Assembly: GCA_020744425.1 (NCBI GenBank)
Contig: JAGMUV010000052.1
Coordinates: forward strand, 124,001-188,000
Reading direction: 5' to 3'
Length of the DNA stretch: 64,000 bases
From: Dactylonectria macrodidyma
Taxonomy: Eukaryota > Ascomycota > Sordariomycetes > Hypocreales > Nectriaceae
Shown: in pieces, positions 1 to 9,713 of the stretch
How positions within the stretch are numbered: the stretch's first letter is position 1
How the letters are laid out: each line of letters begins with the position of its first letter
The notes under the pieces: generated by a model
The model's database searches: none
Told to the model about the DNA's origin: nothing
Seen by the model: only the letters and a program-made list of their open reading frames with translations
Translations under genes and position numbers: made by a program

Positions 1-109
1 AGGGGAACTTTGTGTACCCCGCTTGTACTCTCGTCATCGCAGGGTCATGTGGGGCTCGTGACTTCGTGGAGGTTTTCAGCAGCCGAAGAGATAATACATC
101 ATCGTCATC

Positions 110-1990
110 ATGGGGACTTCAACAGTCGACGCCTCCGCCAGAGGTGAGTCGAAGTCCCCAAAGCCGTCGAAGAAATCCCCCCCTCGACCAGGTGAGTCCC
201 AACCCCCTCCACCTTTTCACTCCCGTCATGTCTTCTCCGCCATGACGCATCATCGTCATCGCTCTCCGTAATCGCCATTCCCATTAACCCTCCGTTGCTC
301 TCTCTTACCCGTCTCCGTCCCCGTCCCGATCTCCACCACCGCTGTATGCCTCCGTCCATATCACCTGTCGCCCGTCAATGCCTTCGTGGGTGTCTACCAA
401 ACTAACCTCTAATCTCCTGCAGACGCCCCGACCGACGCCAAAGCCGATCCGTCCGTGAATCCAGAGGTCGCGTCCAATGCCGAAGCCGCCAAACCGCTTG
501 CACCTCCTCCACGACCCGGTCAACAACAAGGTACGGACACTCCTGACTACTTCGCGGCCACGGTCGGCGGATCTCTCAGCCTGGAGCCCAATCCATTTGA
601 GCAGTCCTCCGGGGGTGCGCCAGAAACACCGGGAGGCACCAAGTTGCCGTTCGTCGCCGCCTTGACATCGCCTTCGTCCCTACTCCCCGGGCCCAACGCG
701 ACACCATTCAACTGGGGCGGAGGTTCGTTGCGGACTGGCTCTCTGAGCCCAGCCATGCTCTCTGGCCCTGCCAATGACTACTTTGGTGATACCCATCTGC
801 GCGGCGGCTTCCCTACACCCAACGAGTCCTCGTTGAGGTCGGGCTTGACTCCGGGCGGGAGCGGGTCTATGTTTCCTGCGCCGAGTCCGAACTCCCAAGC
901 TCTTTTTGCCCAACTTGCCGGCGGAGGCGCGACGTCGAGCACGATTGATTTCCATCGCACTGCAATCAGCGCTGCCGCCATGAGAGAACAAGCAAACGGA
1001 GTTCAGCGAGCTGCTGGACAACCCCCACAGCCTCCGGCACAGCAACCACCGTCCGTCACGTCCCAACCTCAAGAGATCACCAACGGCAACGCTGTAATAA
1101 AACCCGAGGTTAAACCAGCTTCCTGCCCCTTCGACCCTCACGACAACGACGCCGCCAATGGTCTGTTTATGCTTGCCCAGGGTAGGAACGGGGCTCAATC
1201 AACAAATCAGTTCGCGGTTACTTCGGGCCCAACTAGCCACGCGCACTCAGCCCCCGTTGTTCCCCATAACATGAACACCTCGCCACAGATGTCGAGCGCC
1301 AATGGTGGCTCGATTGCGTCTGCTCGCGGCGTGAGTGAATTCAGTGGCGTCTCAGATGATGGCGACCAGGCTCGGCCTAATACGCGAGGTAAGGGTAAGA
1401 AGAACCCGCCCGCGACCAATGGTCGGAGAAAGGCCGACGAGGCTCCTGCCAAGGTACCCCCAACCAAGAAGGCCAAGGCCAATAGCGGAATCCCGGTTAT
1501 GCCGGACGATATGGACATGTCAGACGATGAGTCGAACATGAAGTATGATGAGAACGGCACCAAAACCAAGATGACAGATGAGGAGAAGCGTAAGAACTCC
1601 CTCGAGCGTAACCGGTATGTGTCACTTTGAAAACCCATATTCCTGTGTCAAAACCCGTCACTAACACACTCTAGTGTGGCTGCGCTCAAGTGCCGTCAAA
1701 GAAAGAAGCAGTGGCTTGGGAATCTGCAGACCAAGGTGGAGATGTTTAGCACTGAGAACGATGCCTTGACCGCGCAGATCACGCAGTTGACAGGGGAGGT
1801 GGTCAACTTGAAGACTCTCCTTCTCGCACACAAGGACTGTCCAGTTACGCAACAGCAACGTCTCCACAATGCCTTCATGTCTCAGGTTGTCGAGCCCTTC
1901 AACCCACAGATGAACCCTTATGGCATGGGTGCACCAATGCCCCACCAATCAGTCATGGCTGGCCAGGGTGTCCAACGGCGTTTCTCATAG
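110..1990 (+). CDS. atfA: AtfA/Atf1-type bZIP transcription factor
   Basis: Three exons, 110..191, 423..1614 and 1675..1990, join in frame to 529 aa; both introns have GT..AG borders and neither adds a stop. The N-terminal third holds the Pro/Ser-rich segment with PNPFEQS typical of the Aft1 osmotic-stress domain. The basic region NSLERNRVAALKCRQRKKQW (about residues 418-437) spans the second splice junction and is followed by a leucine zipper (about 438-475). The protein ends QGVQRRFS, as AtfA orthologues do. In ascomycetes this nuclear ATF/CREB factor acts downstream of the Hog1/Sak1 stress MAP kinase and controls oxidative and osmotic stress responses and spore resistance (family knowledge). 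The start at 110 is the first ATG of the frame and gives the usual length. Splice sites are read by eye; the gene looks intact. Confidence 0.93.
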
Positions 1991-3137
1991 AGCGAGTTGC
2001 GATCCGCCTGTGAGCATGATGAACCGGTGTCCTTGGACGGCACAATGACGACCGAGGATGACCCTTTCTTTCCCGGCGTCAGCAACGAGGAGACTGACAG
2101 GTTGCTTCGGACATTCCCCGACCAGAGAGCCACCGAGGCCGCGAAAGCCACCATTTCTGAGCCATTCATAGGGCACCAACCTGCCATCGCCTTTGCACCC
2201 AAGGTGCCTCTTCAACCCCTGCCCAGACCATCCTTGAGTCCCGTCAAAACAGAGCAGGTAGTGCTGGTGTCTCACGCCCCCAAGAGAATAACACTAGGAA
2301 TGTTATTAATGCAGCGGTTGGCATCAAGAGAGACACCAAGAAGAGCGGTCCGTGGATCTCCGGCGAGCCCAAGGAATTTCACTCCACCCATTAAGGTGTA
2401 AAATATTGCTTTTGTGAGTACCCATGGGCAGTCCTCGACTGTTGGACGCATCACCAGACAAAATGGACGCGCATCCGAGCGGCGATTTGGTGACAGCCTT
2501 GGGCTGCAAGCCGACTCGGGCGAATCACAACGGAGGCAGGCTATCTGCGATCCGGGCATATATAGCACCTAATTAGACACATTCCAAGCTACCTAGCTAA
2601 AGGAAAGTTACCTATTTGGGGTTGTTCCTTCCTTTCGTCCCTCGCCGCCGTTTTTCAACACATACATACATACATAGGACACGACCGTTACAATTGGTGC
2701 AGGCCACCCTTAGATGGTGCCTTAAGTGGCGGAAGAATCGGCCTCAGACATGCTTCGACGACGAGAAACGACAATTGCGATGAACGAAGGCTTCTTTGAG
2801 AGTTTTCATTGACAATGAGCGTCAATTATGAGACTTTAGATCAGTCTGAATCTGCGATTAAACTCGTCAGCTAAAGAATTATCATATCGTTGAGGGGCCA
2901 GGTTCCCCTAAATCCTTCTATCACTTGAGAGTCAATGCGACATCGACAGTCTTGTGCGTTGGACAGCATCTAGGATGGAAGAGACGTTACACAAGTCCTC
3001 GATGCCAGCTGCGGGTTTCTTGATAGACACTGAAGACGACGACAAGTTCATTATCTGTTCACAAAATCCCGGATCCTCCACTATCATACAGTAATCATCC
3101 CTTCATCAATACCCAAACGGCTCTCTTCCCCATCTGC
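1991..3137. other. Intergenic, 3' UTR of the bZIP gene
   Basis: No coding family is recognised. The first 400 bases are GC-balanced and probably 3' UTR of the bZIP gene; a short open frame at 1997..2401 has no recognisable domain. A small CATA microsatellite lies near 2661-2678. From about 2570 the sequence is more AT-rich with no open frame. Confidence 0.5.
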
Positions 3138-3265
3138 CTACTGTTTCTTAAAGTTCCCAGCATCTTCAACCCCCTTTGATACCTCGTTGAGTCCAGATTC
3201 AACCCCGGTCCCCAATTTCCCAAGAGGGTCGCCGACCTTAAGCCCCGTCGGCGCAGTCGCACTAT

Positions 3266-3289
3266 CTCCCGAGTGCGTGAAAACCTGCA
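3266..3289 (+). repeat. piggyBac left terminal inverted repeat
   Basis: 24 bp beginning CTCCCGAGTGCGTG and ending CCTGCA, matching the reverse complement of 5513..5536 at 22 of 24 positions. Confidence 0.88.
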
Positions 3290-3355
3290 ACGAGGTCACG
3301 ATGAGGGGTTGTAGCCAATTAAAATGTACCAAATTAATGGTACAAAATTCTTCTG

Positions 3356-5394
3356 CTAAATTAGGTGGTGATAGAAGTCCCAGCAATGCTTGGACTTACA
3401 AATTGCTACATTACAAATACGGCAGCCATACGAGGTTTGCGACCGCAGCGTCTCTTCCTCCCTTTTCTCCTCATTGCCGGTGATCTCTTCAAGAGGGCTC
3501 CATTTCTGAGCTTTTGCTCTCACCTGCCCTTGCCGACACCCCTGACAGGCTAGGCAGTCTGACATGACATGACGGTTGACGTGATTGATCTCACGATTGG
3601 TGTGTTCCCTCTGTAATTGAGGGCTTTGTAGATCACGCTCGTCTCCTGCTCGGTAGTGCTTCCTTGCCTGACTGTCGTAACCGTAGGCGTTAAATAATTC
3701 GTTATAAATGCACTCTCGCCACGCTCTGTGGTTGGTATATCTCTTCCAATTTGGCTGCCCGTGAAGTTGAACAACATAGCTGTTAATAAGGGCCACATCA
3801 AGGAGGAAGGTCCAGGCTAGTGCCTGCCATGCACCACGGCGTAGGGCATGATCATACTTATAATATGACCTCAATTGGTCACCTCGGTCAACATGGTTCA
3901 TCTCGTCGTTATAAGCAGCAGCTACTGTCGGTATGTTGATCATTTTGATAGCTTCGTTACCAAAAAAAAGGCGTATCGGCTTGGCCTCTGACTTCTTGGA
4001 TGACGGCTTCTTTCTCTGTCGGATGACACGCTCATCGTCGGCACCGGTGAACACGGTAGATAAGAATAACACAAGCTTATTGTCCTTCCAAGCGATTTGG
4101 TTGACCTATGGTTATAGCATGAAGACGAATTAGTAGGGGATTCTCAGCTAAAAGTATCTGAAGTCAGTACCTGGTTGTCAGGGGTTGGTATCGCCTTGAC
4201 GGCATTAAATTCGTACATTTTTTTTACCTTGCCGTCATCGTTCTTATCCCTGACTAATTCCTCGTGGATGCCGCTATTCGTACGAGCTGTGCCAGTGGCC
4301 CCGTAGCCCTGTTTGCGGAGGTTGCGGAAGAGAGGTGGGGACGAGAAGAGGTTATCCACAAATACGTGATATGTCGATTTTGGCAGTGTTTTTGTAAGAT
4401 TAACAACGACGGCTTGGGTAGAATTTACTGCTTCATTGTTGTCTTCTATATCAGGGGCTTTCTCTGCGGCCTTGGCTGAGGCCTTTCTTCTTTTCCTAGG
4501 CCGGGCTTGTGACGGTTGTGACGGTTGTGATGATAATGTCTGCGTTGAAATTTCAACGTCAACAGCGCCGTGTTCTGCATCTTTGATATGCCATAGCCAG
4601 TGAATAAAGAAGCCCAGCTGGGCTATGACCCAAATCTTGAAGCCCACGGGGTCGGGCTTGCTTTTGATAGTCGTGATAGCGTCATTTCTGCCCGTATAGC
4701 GGATTATGCACTCATCGATAGCCAGCTGAGATCCAGGCCGGAATAGCTGCATAGATACGGCTTGTATATGCTCAGACCACTCTTCAACGCCTTGGAATAC
4801 CTTCGGAAGTGGTGCAGTCTCGTCAACTTGGGTGTGGTCAAAGGGGCGAAGGTGCCTGTGGATAAGTTGAAAGTTATCGTATGAAATGAACTTAATAAAT
4901 GAGTGTTGAGACCGTTGAATACCGGGCTTGGGGCTCTCCCAATAGCTTCGTATCTTCTTTTCCTTATGCACACCCATATAAATAAGCACTGCAATCATCG
5001 TCATCACCTCTGAAGCCGTTGGACCTTCCCATTTGTGGAGTTTTGAAGTTGGCTTCATTTCGGTCTTCCAGCTGTCAATCCAGCCGTTCATTTTGAGCCA
5101 CGAGACCCAGCTTTTGGTGTAGACGACCCATTTTTCAACGAGTGATATAGGGAGGAAAAGTTGGAATAGCTTCAGAGGCGTTGGAGGCAGTGTGTTGATG
5201 TGAAATTCGCGCTGTTCCACTGGGAAGGGCTCGAAGGTCGTGCCTTGGTCCTCTTCGGTCGGAAAAACCGCGGCCCGGGTCGAGTCATTTGGCCAAATGC
5301 GATGGCTGTGCCTCTCATCGAGGAAGCTCTTGTCATCATAGGGATTGATGACCCGGATCTCGTCAAGAATTGGAGGGGACTCCATCGTTCTCAT
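3356..5394 (-). CDS. piggyBac-like transposase (DDE_Tnp_1_7)
   Basis: Two exons, 5394..4171 and 4105..3356, with a 65-nt intron 4170..4106 (GTACTG..CCATAG) joined in phase 0, give 657 aa. The longer open frame starts with a GTG inside the terminal repeat, so the ATG at 5394 (or 5385) is preferred. Hallmarks: GSQLAIDECIIRYTGR (first catalytic Asp), a KPDPVGFKIW block, YHVFVDNLFSSPPLF (second Asp), AAYNDEMNHVDRGDQ (last Asp region), and a C-terminal Cys/His-rich domain (CLACQGC .. CRICNVAICKSKHC) of the kind piggyBac uses to bind its ends. It would catalyse cut-and-paste transposition in the nucleus. No stop or frameshift is visible, so the protein may be active. Confidence 0.9.
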
Positions 5395-5512
5395 CAAAAT
5401 GAATTGGTGGTGTTTTGGCGGGGAATTGGCACGAAATCTTTCACGGATTAAACTTTCCGTACCCCTCACGTACTTCCGGGGTTCCTGAAGGCATGTGGGG
5501 CAATTGACATTG

Positions 5513-5536
5513 TGCAGGTGTTCACGCACTCAGGAG
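5513..5536 (-). repeat. piggyBac right terminal inverted repeat
   Basis: 24 bp; on the minus strand it begins CTCCTGAGTGCGTG and ends CCTGCA, pairing with 3266..3289. Confidence 0.88.
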
Positions 5537-5686
5537 ATTGAGGGTGTCACCAACGCCTCTCATTAATGCGCCTGTGGTAGAACCGACGGTGCGCCCCAAA
5601 CTGCCGACAGTATTTCCCAGCGTGCTAGTCACGAGGTTGGCAGGCCCCGTGGCTTGGTCTGCAGCGGTCTTCTTCTGCTCGGGCAT

Positions 5687-6307
5687 CTTGTATGAGTGGT
5701 TGTGGTCACGTGCGTGGGTCACGCGTCTCGTACGGTAGGTGGTAAGAGTTACAGCTTCACTTTTGTTTGATGTTCAGAGGAAACCAAGTCTAGTAAATTC
5801 AAGTGACAATTCAAGATAAGTTTAGCTGATTTAACGTGGAGGCTTCAGTCTTTTTTATGCCCATCTCGCTGAGGGGGGTTGATGTGCGAGGAGTGTTGAT
5901 CGAGTTCCAAGCAATGACGTCAACACAAGGGGCTGTTCCACAACCATTGGCCAGACGCTCACCTTACCCCAGTCAAAGATGACGCTGGGCAAGACGCGTC
6001 TGCATCTCATCTTGCTACGAAAGATCTTGACCTGGTTGCCTGAACACCACTTTCATGAGGTCTCTAGAGTAGGACGACTGGATCGCCTCAACTTGGTTTG
6101 TTGTCGAGTCGGCATTTGCCACAGTTGGACGTAACACTTTCTTGGATGATTCGCCCTCAGTACACCCTCGCAGTCTGATTTACGAAGAGGTAACTCCAGA
6201 CCCACCCACAAGAACACTTCCAAGATTCATGTGAAGGCACCAATGAAGCGCAGCTGGCCTCCTCTGATCAACTAACCATCACAAAAGTCTAGGCCCACCC
6301 ACTTGAT
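5687..6307. other. Intergenic upstream of the split small gene
   Basis: Probable promoter side of the small gene disrupted by piggyBac. No coding family, RNA or repeat is recognised. Confidence 0.5.
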
Positions 6308-6336
6308 GTTTGTTTGTTTGTTTGTTTGTTTGTTTG
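6308..6336 (+). repeat. (GTTT)n microsatellite
   Basis: Seven uninterrupted copies of a GTTT tetranucleotide, next to a dispersed repeat copy. Confidence 0.9.
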
Positions 6337-6406
6337 TATATTTTTCGTCCGGAGGGCTGTGACGCCCATAAAGTCCCCTATTGGGGCACAGGACGTGCTG
6401 AGCTAG
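6337..6406 (+). repeat. Dispersed repeat, copy A
   Basis: About 70 bp matching 30660..30727, sharing AAGTCCCCTA, TGGGGCACAGGACGTG and a final AGCTA. It may be the tail of a retroposon, since it follows a simple repeat here and a TA-rich stretch in copy B; the parent element is not identified. Confidence 0.65.
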
Positions 6407-6954
6407 GGTCTCTAATGCTAAAATCTACGCAATACTTTCGTGAAAATACAGAAGAGACCACTATCCAGCATATCATCGGCTCAAAGGCGCATTCTGTCGA
6501 GCCTGTTACCCGTCAGCGGGATCGCCAGGCGCGGCTATCATAGCAGTAGCCGCTACATGGGCCAGTCTTTAGGGAGACTGGTCGAAGCCCTGGTTGGCTA
6601 TGAAATCTTCCGTCTTAGGGTGAATACCGTGCATGTGCTGAATTTCGCGGTGCATTTCGTCATATTCGACGTCTTCGTCGTTGACATCAACGACTTGATA
6701 ATGACGCGTTGCAATCCAGTAGCCTGATCTGGGTCTCATCCCGCTGAGGTAACATGGGGAACAAAGTCTCCGGCCTAGTGAGATGAAATTCAGTAAAAAT
6801 CACGAGACGTGAAATTTTCTCCCACTCAATCGCTCTATTTTCACTTTCGATTTGGCCGAGATTGGAAGCATCAAGGCACATACTTTCAGTTCGCAAACCC
6901 TCATGCACAGATTGGACACTCCCCACTGCTCGGACATCTGAGACTTTAAGCGCC
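6407..6954. other. Intergenic with a coding-like minus-strand stretch
   Basis: At about 6735..6578 on the minus strand there is an open stretch with a coding-like composition (contains HYQVVDVNDEDVEYDEMHRE) ending at a stop near 6580. I do not recognise the family; it may be a relic of a host gene. Nothing else is seen. Confidence 0.3.
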
Positions 6955-7239
6955 ATGCCCGACATTGAAAAACCCAAGGTGGAAGGACCTCGCGCAAAGT
7001 CCATGATCCTTTTCACGGACGTCAGGATTGTAGACACACCCGGCCGAGGGCCTTACGCAGGAGACGTACTCGTCGAAGGTAAGGTCACTGCCCAAGTTTC
7101 GTCGCAATGAGTTGCTGACAGGACAGATGACAAAATCACCGCCGTAGGTCACATATCGAACCGAAGGCAGCTCGAGCAGGACCCTGGGGTCATAGTCATC
7201 CAAGGTCACGGCTATGCATTAGGTGGTCCTGGATGGTAA
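6955..7239 (+). pseudogene. Amidohydrolase, N-terminal fragment
   Basis: Exon 6955..7078 and exon 7127..7239, around a 48-nt intron (GTAAGG..GACAG), give 78 aa. The start matches the N-terminal beta-sandwich of metal-dependent amidohydrolases: ILFTDVRIVDTPGRGPYAGD, then DDKITAVGHISN and VIVIQGHG. Family members are 400 aa or more and continue with a PGLxDxHxH metal site; here the frame ends after GYALGGPGW. The metal-binding barrel is missing, so no activity is expected. The conserved intron and open frame point to a 3'-truncated copy, not a small real gene. Confidence 0.72.
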
Positions 7240-8019
7240 CTAGATATTATGCAACCGAACCAACTCCTATCTTCAAGTCCGCCGCCTCAGTAGGCGCTAT
7301 ACCGTAGATTCTAGTGGATACAATGATCTAAAAATCGACATATACGACTCGCCGCCAGCTCGCTCAGTGAGAAAGGCATGGGCATTAAGCATGCCGATCC
7401 TCTAATCTGCCTTTAGCTCACCATCGTCACGTGTAGATCTGCCAGCAGAACCCGCCTCATCTACTTCCGAGTTTTGTTGAGTAGTCGATAGAGACGGCGC
7501 CATGGATCTATAACGACGTATTGTAGTTGGCTTATGGAAATCCATGTATTTAGGCGTTTTGATTGAAGGAGAGTGTGCCTGAGGAAACAATACGTGGAGG
7601 TATGTCGTCTTCCTCAACCTCAACCCGCTCAACTCTAGCAAGGCACATGATGTCACCGTCACATATAATCAAATTGTATGAATGGCGATAGTGGACTTAT
7701 AGTGGTGCGTAGCATTCTCAGGCCTAATTATAACTAGCACAGGGGAGCAGTTAGAAATGAGGCCACCAGTGTCTTGTCAGGAGACCTCATAACCCCAGGC
7801 TTCCTGTTCTGCAAGAAGGTGTGTGGCTGGTAAGGCAGAATCCTACCTATTACAAATACCCAAGGTAAAGGAGTGCCTGTTTCTCCAGGCGATACCTCCT
7901 TACTGCCTTCTGAAAGGGATGCATGTTACCCACAGGCCAGTAGAGACGACCTCCCTAGAGGTCCTGACCTTCCTAGGGACCCTGACGTCCCTAGTGATCC
8001 TGACTTTCCTAGGACTTCG
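7240..8019. other. Region without recognised gene
   Basis: No gene is supported. Between about 7948 and 8019 there is a degenerate 12-bp periodicity around CCTGACxTCCCTAG (encoding a DLPRDP-like repeat) that leads into the copia relic. Confidence 0.4.
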
Positions 8020-8440
8020 AAGACAGCCGTAACAGCCCAATGCAGCAACGACCTTCAAATCGCATCAGACGCATCCTTCAAAGACGATCGGATCAGCCGG
8101 AAATCGTCCCAGGGATCGATTTAATCCCTCTTTGGCGGACCTATCAGCTGGAAAGCCGGGAAGCAAGATACAGTCACAACGTCGTCAACAGAAGCCGAGC
8201 TCCTTGCCTTCACACACACAGCTAAGGAAGCCCTAGCAACCCAACGGCTCTTTGATCAGCTGGGCCTTCAGCTGGACCAGCCACTTATCGTTGAATGTGA
8301 CAACCAACAGACTATCCGGCTCGTAACCCTCGAGACCCCTAGCATCAAGACTGCCCTCAGGCACGTTGACACCCACAGCTGCTGGGTGTGACGGGACAAG
8401 AGCACGAACGAGGTCGAGTGCGACTTGGGCAAAATGATTG
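8020..8440 (+). pseudogene. Ty1/copia RNase H relic
   Basis: Conceptual translation with frame changes shows the copia RNase H end: LQIASDASFKDD, GGPISWKAGKQDTVTTSSTE, AELLAFTHTAKEALATQRLF, IVECDNQQTIRLV and a decayed HVDTHSCWV. Active-site Asp/Glu positions (ASDAS, STEAE, ECDNQ) are present, but stops and shifts separate them. Only the C-terminal end of the polyprotein is left; a 3' LTR may follow between 8440 and 8616 but no second copy is available to prove it. Confidence 0.8.
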
Positions 8441-8616
8441 TTTACAAGGAGAGAAAGAGATTCCTAAGGAAAGCTCTGACTTAAAGCTATTTATACAATA
8501 TTCATAAAGTGAGACTATTCATAAAGTATGAAAGTCACATGATCGTTCCCTCACAATACAGATGACCGGGGAGAAGGTCACTTGTGAGTTAGACAAGAAA
8601 TTCTTTTGGTTTCCTA

Positions 8617-8624
8617 TCTAAAGG
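8617..8624 (+). repeat. 8-bp target duplication, left
   Basis: TCTAAAGG directly before the MITE, repeated exactly at 8953..8960. Confidence 0.92.
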
Positions 8625-8952
8625 CAGGGCTCCTAATAGTGCAGACCATTTAGACTATTAGTCCAGACTGCAGATCAGGGCAGGGAATACGGACGCCCGG
8701 TGTGGACGCTAAGTACGCTAGGTTGTTGGCATGGTGTTACAAAACCAGGGTACCCATGATTGTTGTTGTGCCAACCATTTTGTTTTGGATATTTCTGATC
8801 AATTTACTGGTGCGATCCAGATCAACAAGGCTCGTTTCAAGGGACGCATCATCCTTGTCGTCAATCCATGAACGCCCGTCGTGAATTGATTATTGATCTT
8901 GGATTGCAGTCTGGACTAATAGTTCAAACGGTCTGCACTATTAGGAGCCCTG
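8625..8952. mobile_element. hAT-type MITE (328 bp)
   Basis: The ends are perfect CAGGGCTCC..GGAGCCCTG. Terminal inverted repeats run about 48 bp with three mismatches, including an identical inner block ACTATTAGTCCAGACTGCA. The element is flanked by exact 8-bp direct repeats TCTAAAGG. CAGGG termini and 8-bp duplications are diagnostic of the hAT superfamily. The interior has no transposase, so the element is non-autonomous and depends on a hAT transposase in trans. Confidence 0.93.
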
Positions 8953-8960
8953 TCTAAAGG
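8953..8960 (+). repeat. 8-bp target duplication, right
   Basis: TCTAAAGG, identical to 8617..8624. Confidence 0.92.
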
Positions 8961-9713
8961 AGGAGAATATAGAAGGAGAAGGTCAATCTATCCATTAAAA
9001 CGTCATTTTGTACAGTGTGATGCACTTAACGGGTCTGTTCCCCTTTAGTAATAGCGTCCAGATCGCCTCGAAATGTCGACCTAGATAGTGCTTTTTGTCA
9101 CATACTAATGGTATTCATAACCTTGGCTACTGCTGATGGGTCTTGGACTTGTTCTCATGGGTGATCTGATCCATCTTGCCACTAATAGAGTCGCTGGCAG
9201 AAGGCGCACTATGGAACTGTAAGTAAAGTGGGATGAATGGCACGGGGAGGTTATCCTTACCAAGTTCCAACATTGTCGTTGCTGTCCGTCTCGATCTGCT
9301 TGCTATCACCACTGGTGTCGTTCTGGTGAGATTCCGTGGTTTGAAATGAAATTAATCATCTAGATCCAGTTGTCATACGATACCTAGTCAATCTTTCTCC
9401 TCCTTGTGATCCCCAACTTAATGAACACACGATTTAGCTTCCGTGCGAATTTCTATCTCTCAAGAACGTTTTCGTTTGGTTCCCGCTCGAGCCCCATTGG
9501 TTGGCCGAATCGAGTTGGCTAAAGTGGTTGTGGTTTGCGACGGTCCTGAAGCTAGTGTAGCCGTGGCCGAAGATGTCAAGGCCATGGGTTGGGCTGTCCT
9601 TCGACAATGAAGGTGGCGACTCATCTGGCTTTCCGAGTGGCTGCCTCTAAACTCGACCTGTTTGGCGAGCTGTTTAGCAGGTAAACTCTCTTTGGGGCGT
9701 ACTCCCTCATTAT
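8961..9713. other. Region without recognised gene
   Basis: The sequence upstream of the Est1-type gene should hold its missing 5' exons, but no matching coding sequence is seen. Short open frames here have no recognisable domain. Confidence 0.45.

Larger units (their letters stand above)
3266..5536 (-). mobile_element. piggyBac-like DNA transposon (2,271 bp)
   Basis: The element is bounded by inverted repeats at 3266..3289 and 5513..5536, and carries one spliced transposase gene on the minus strand. It sits inside a small host gene whose frame continues on both sides, which fixes the ends well. The duplicated target seems to be AT (left copy 3264-3265, right copy 5537-5538 read on the same strand) rather than the canonical TTAA. 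A decayed relative of its 3' end lies at 42301..42530. Confidence 0.88.
3138..5686 (-). pseudogene. Small Gly/Thr/Val-rich host gene split by piggyBac
   Basis: On the minus strand, 5686..5537 encodes 50 residues starting MPEQKKTAADQ and ending GVGDTLN; 3263..3138 encodes 41 residues starting SATAPTGLKVGD and ending KGVEDAGNFKKQ plus stop. The two halves meet in frame once the element and a 2-bp AT duplication are removed, giving a protein of about 91 aa with repeated TVGxLGRTVG-like segments. Comparable small proteins ending GVEDAGNWKK occur in many ascomycetes; function unknown to me. The piggyBac-like element at 3266..5536 fills the gap. The copy is therefore interrupted, but it has kept its frame, which suggests a fairly young insertion. 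Confidence 0.8.

Noticed and set aside
680..1198. 172-aa antisense frame over the AtfA gene
   Set aside because: Shadow of GC-rich coding sequence in the opposite frame.
5395..5529. N-terminal extension of the piggyBac frame to a GTG at 5529
   Set aside because: It lies in the terminal repeat and has no ATG; the first ATG at 5394 is the better start.
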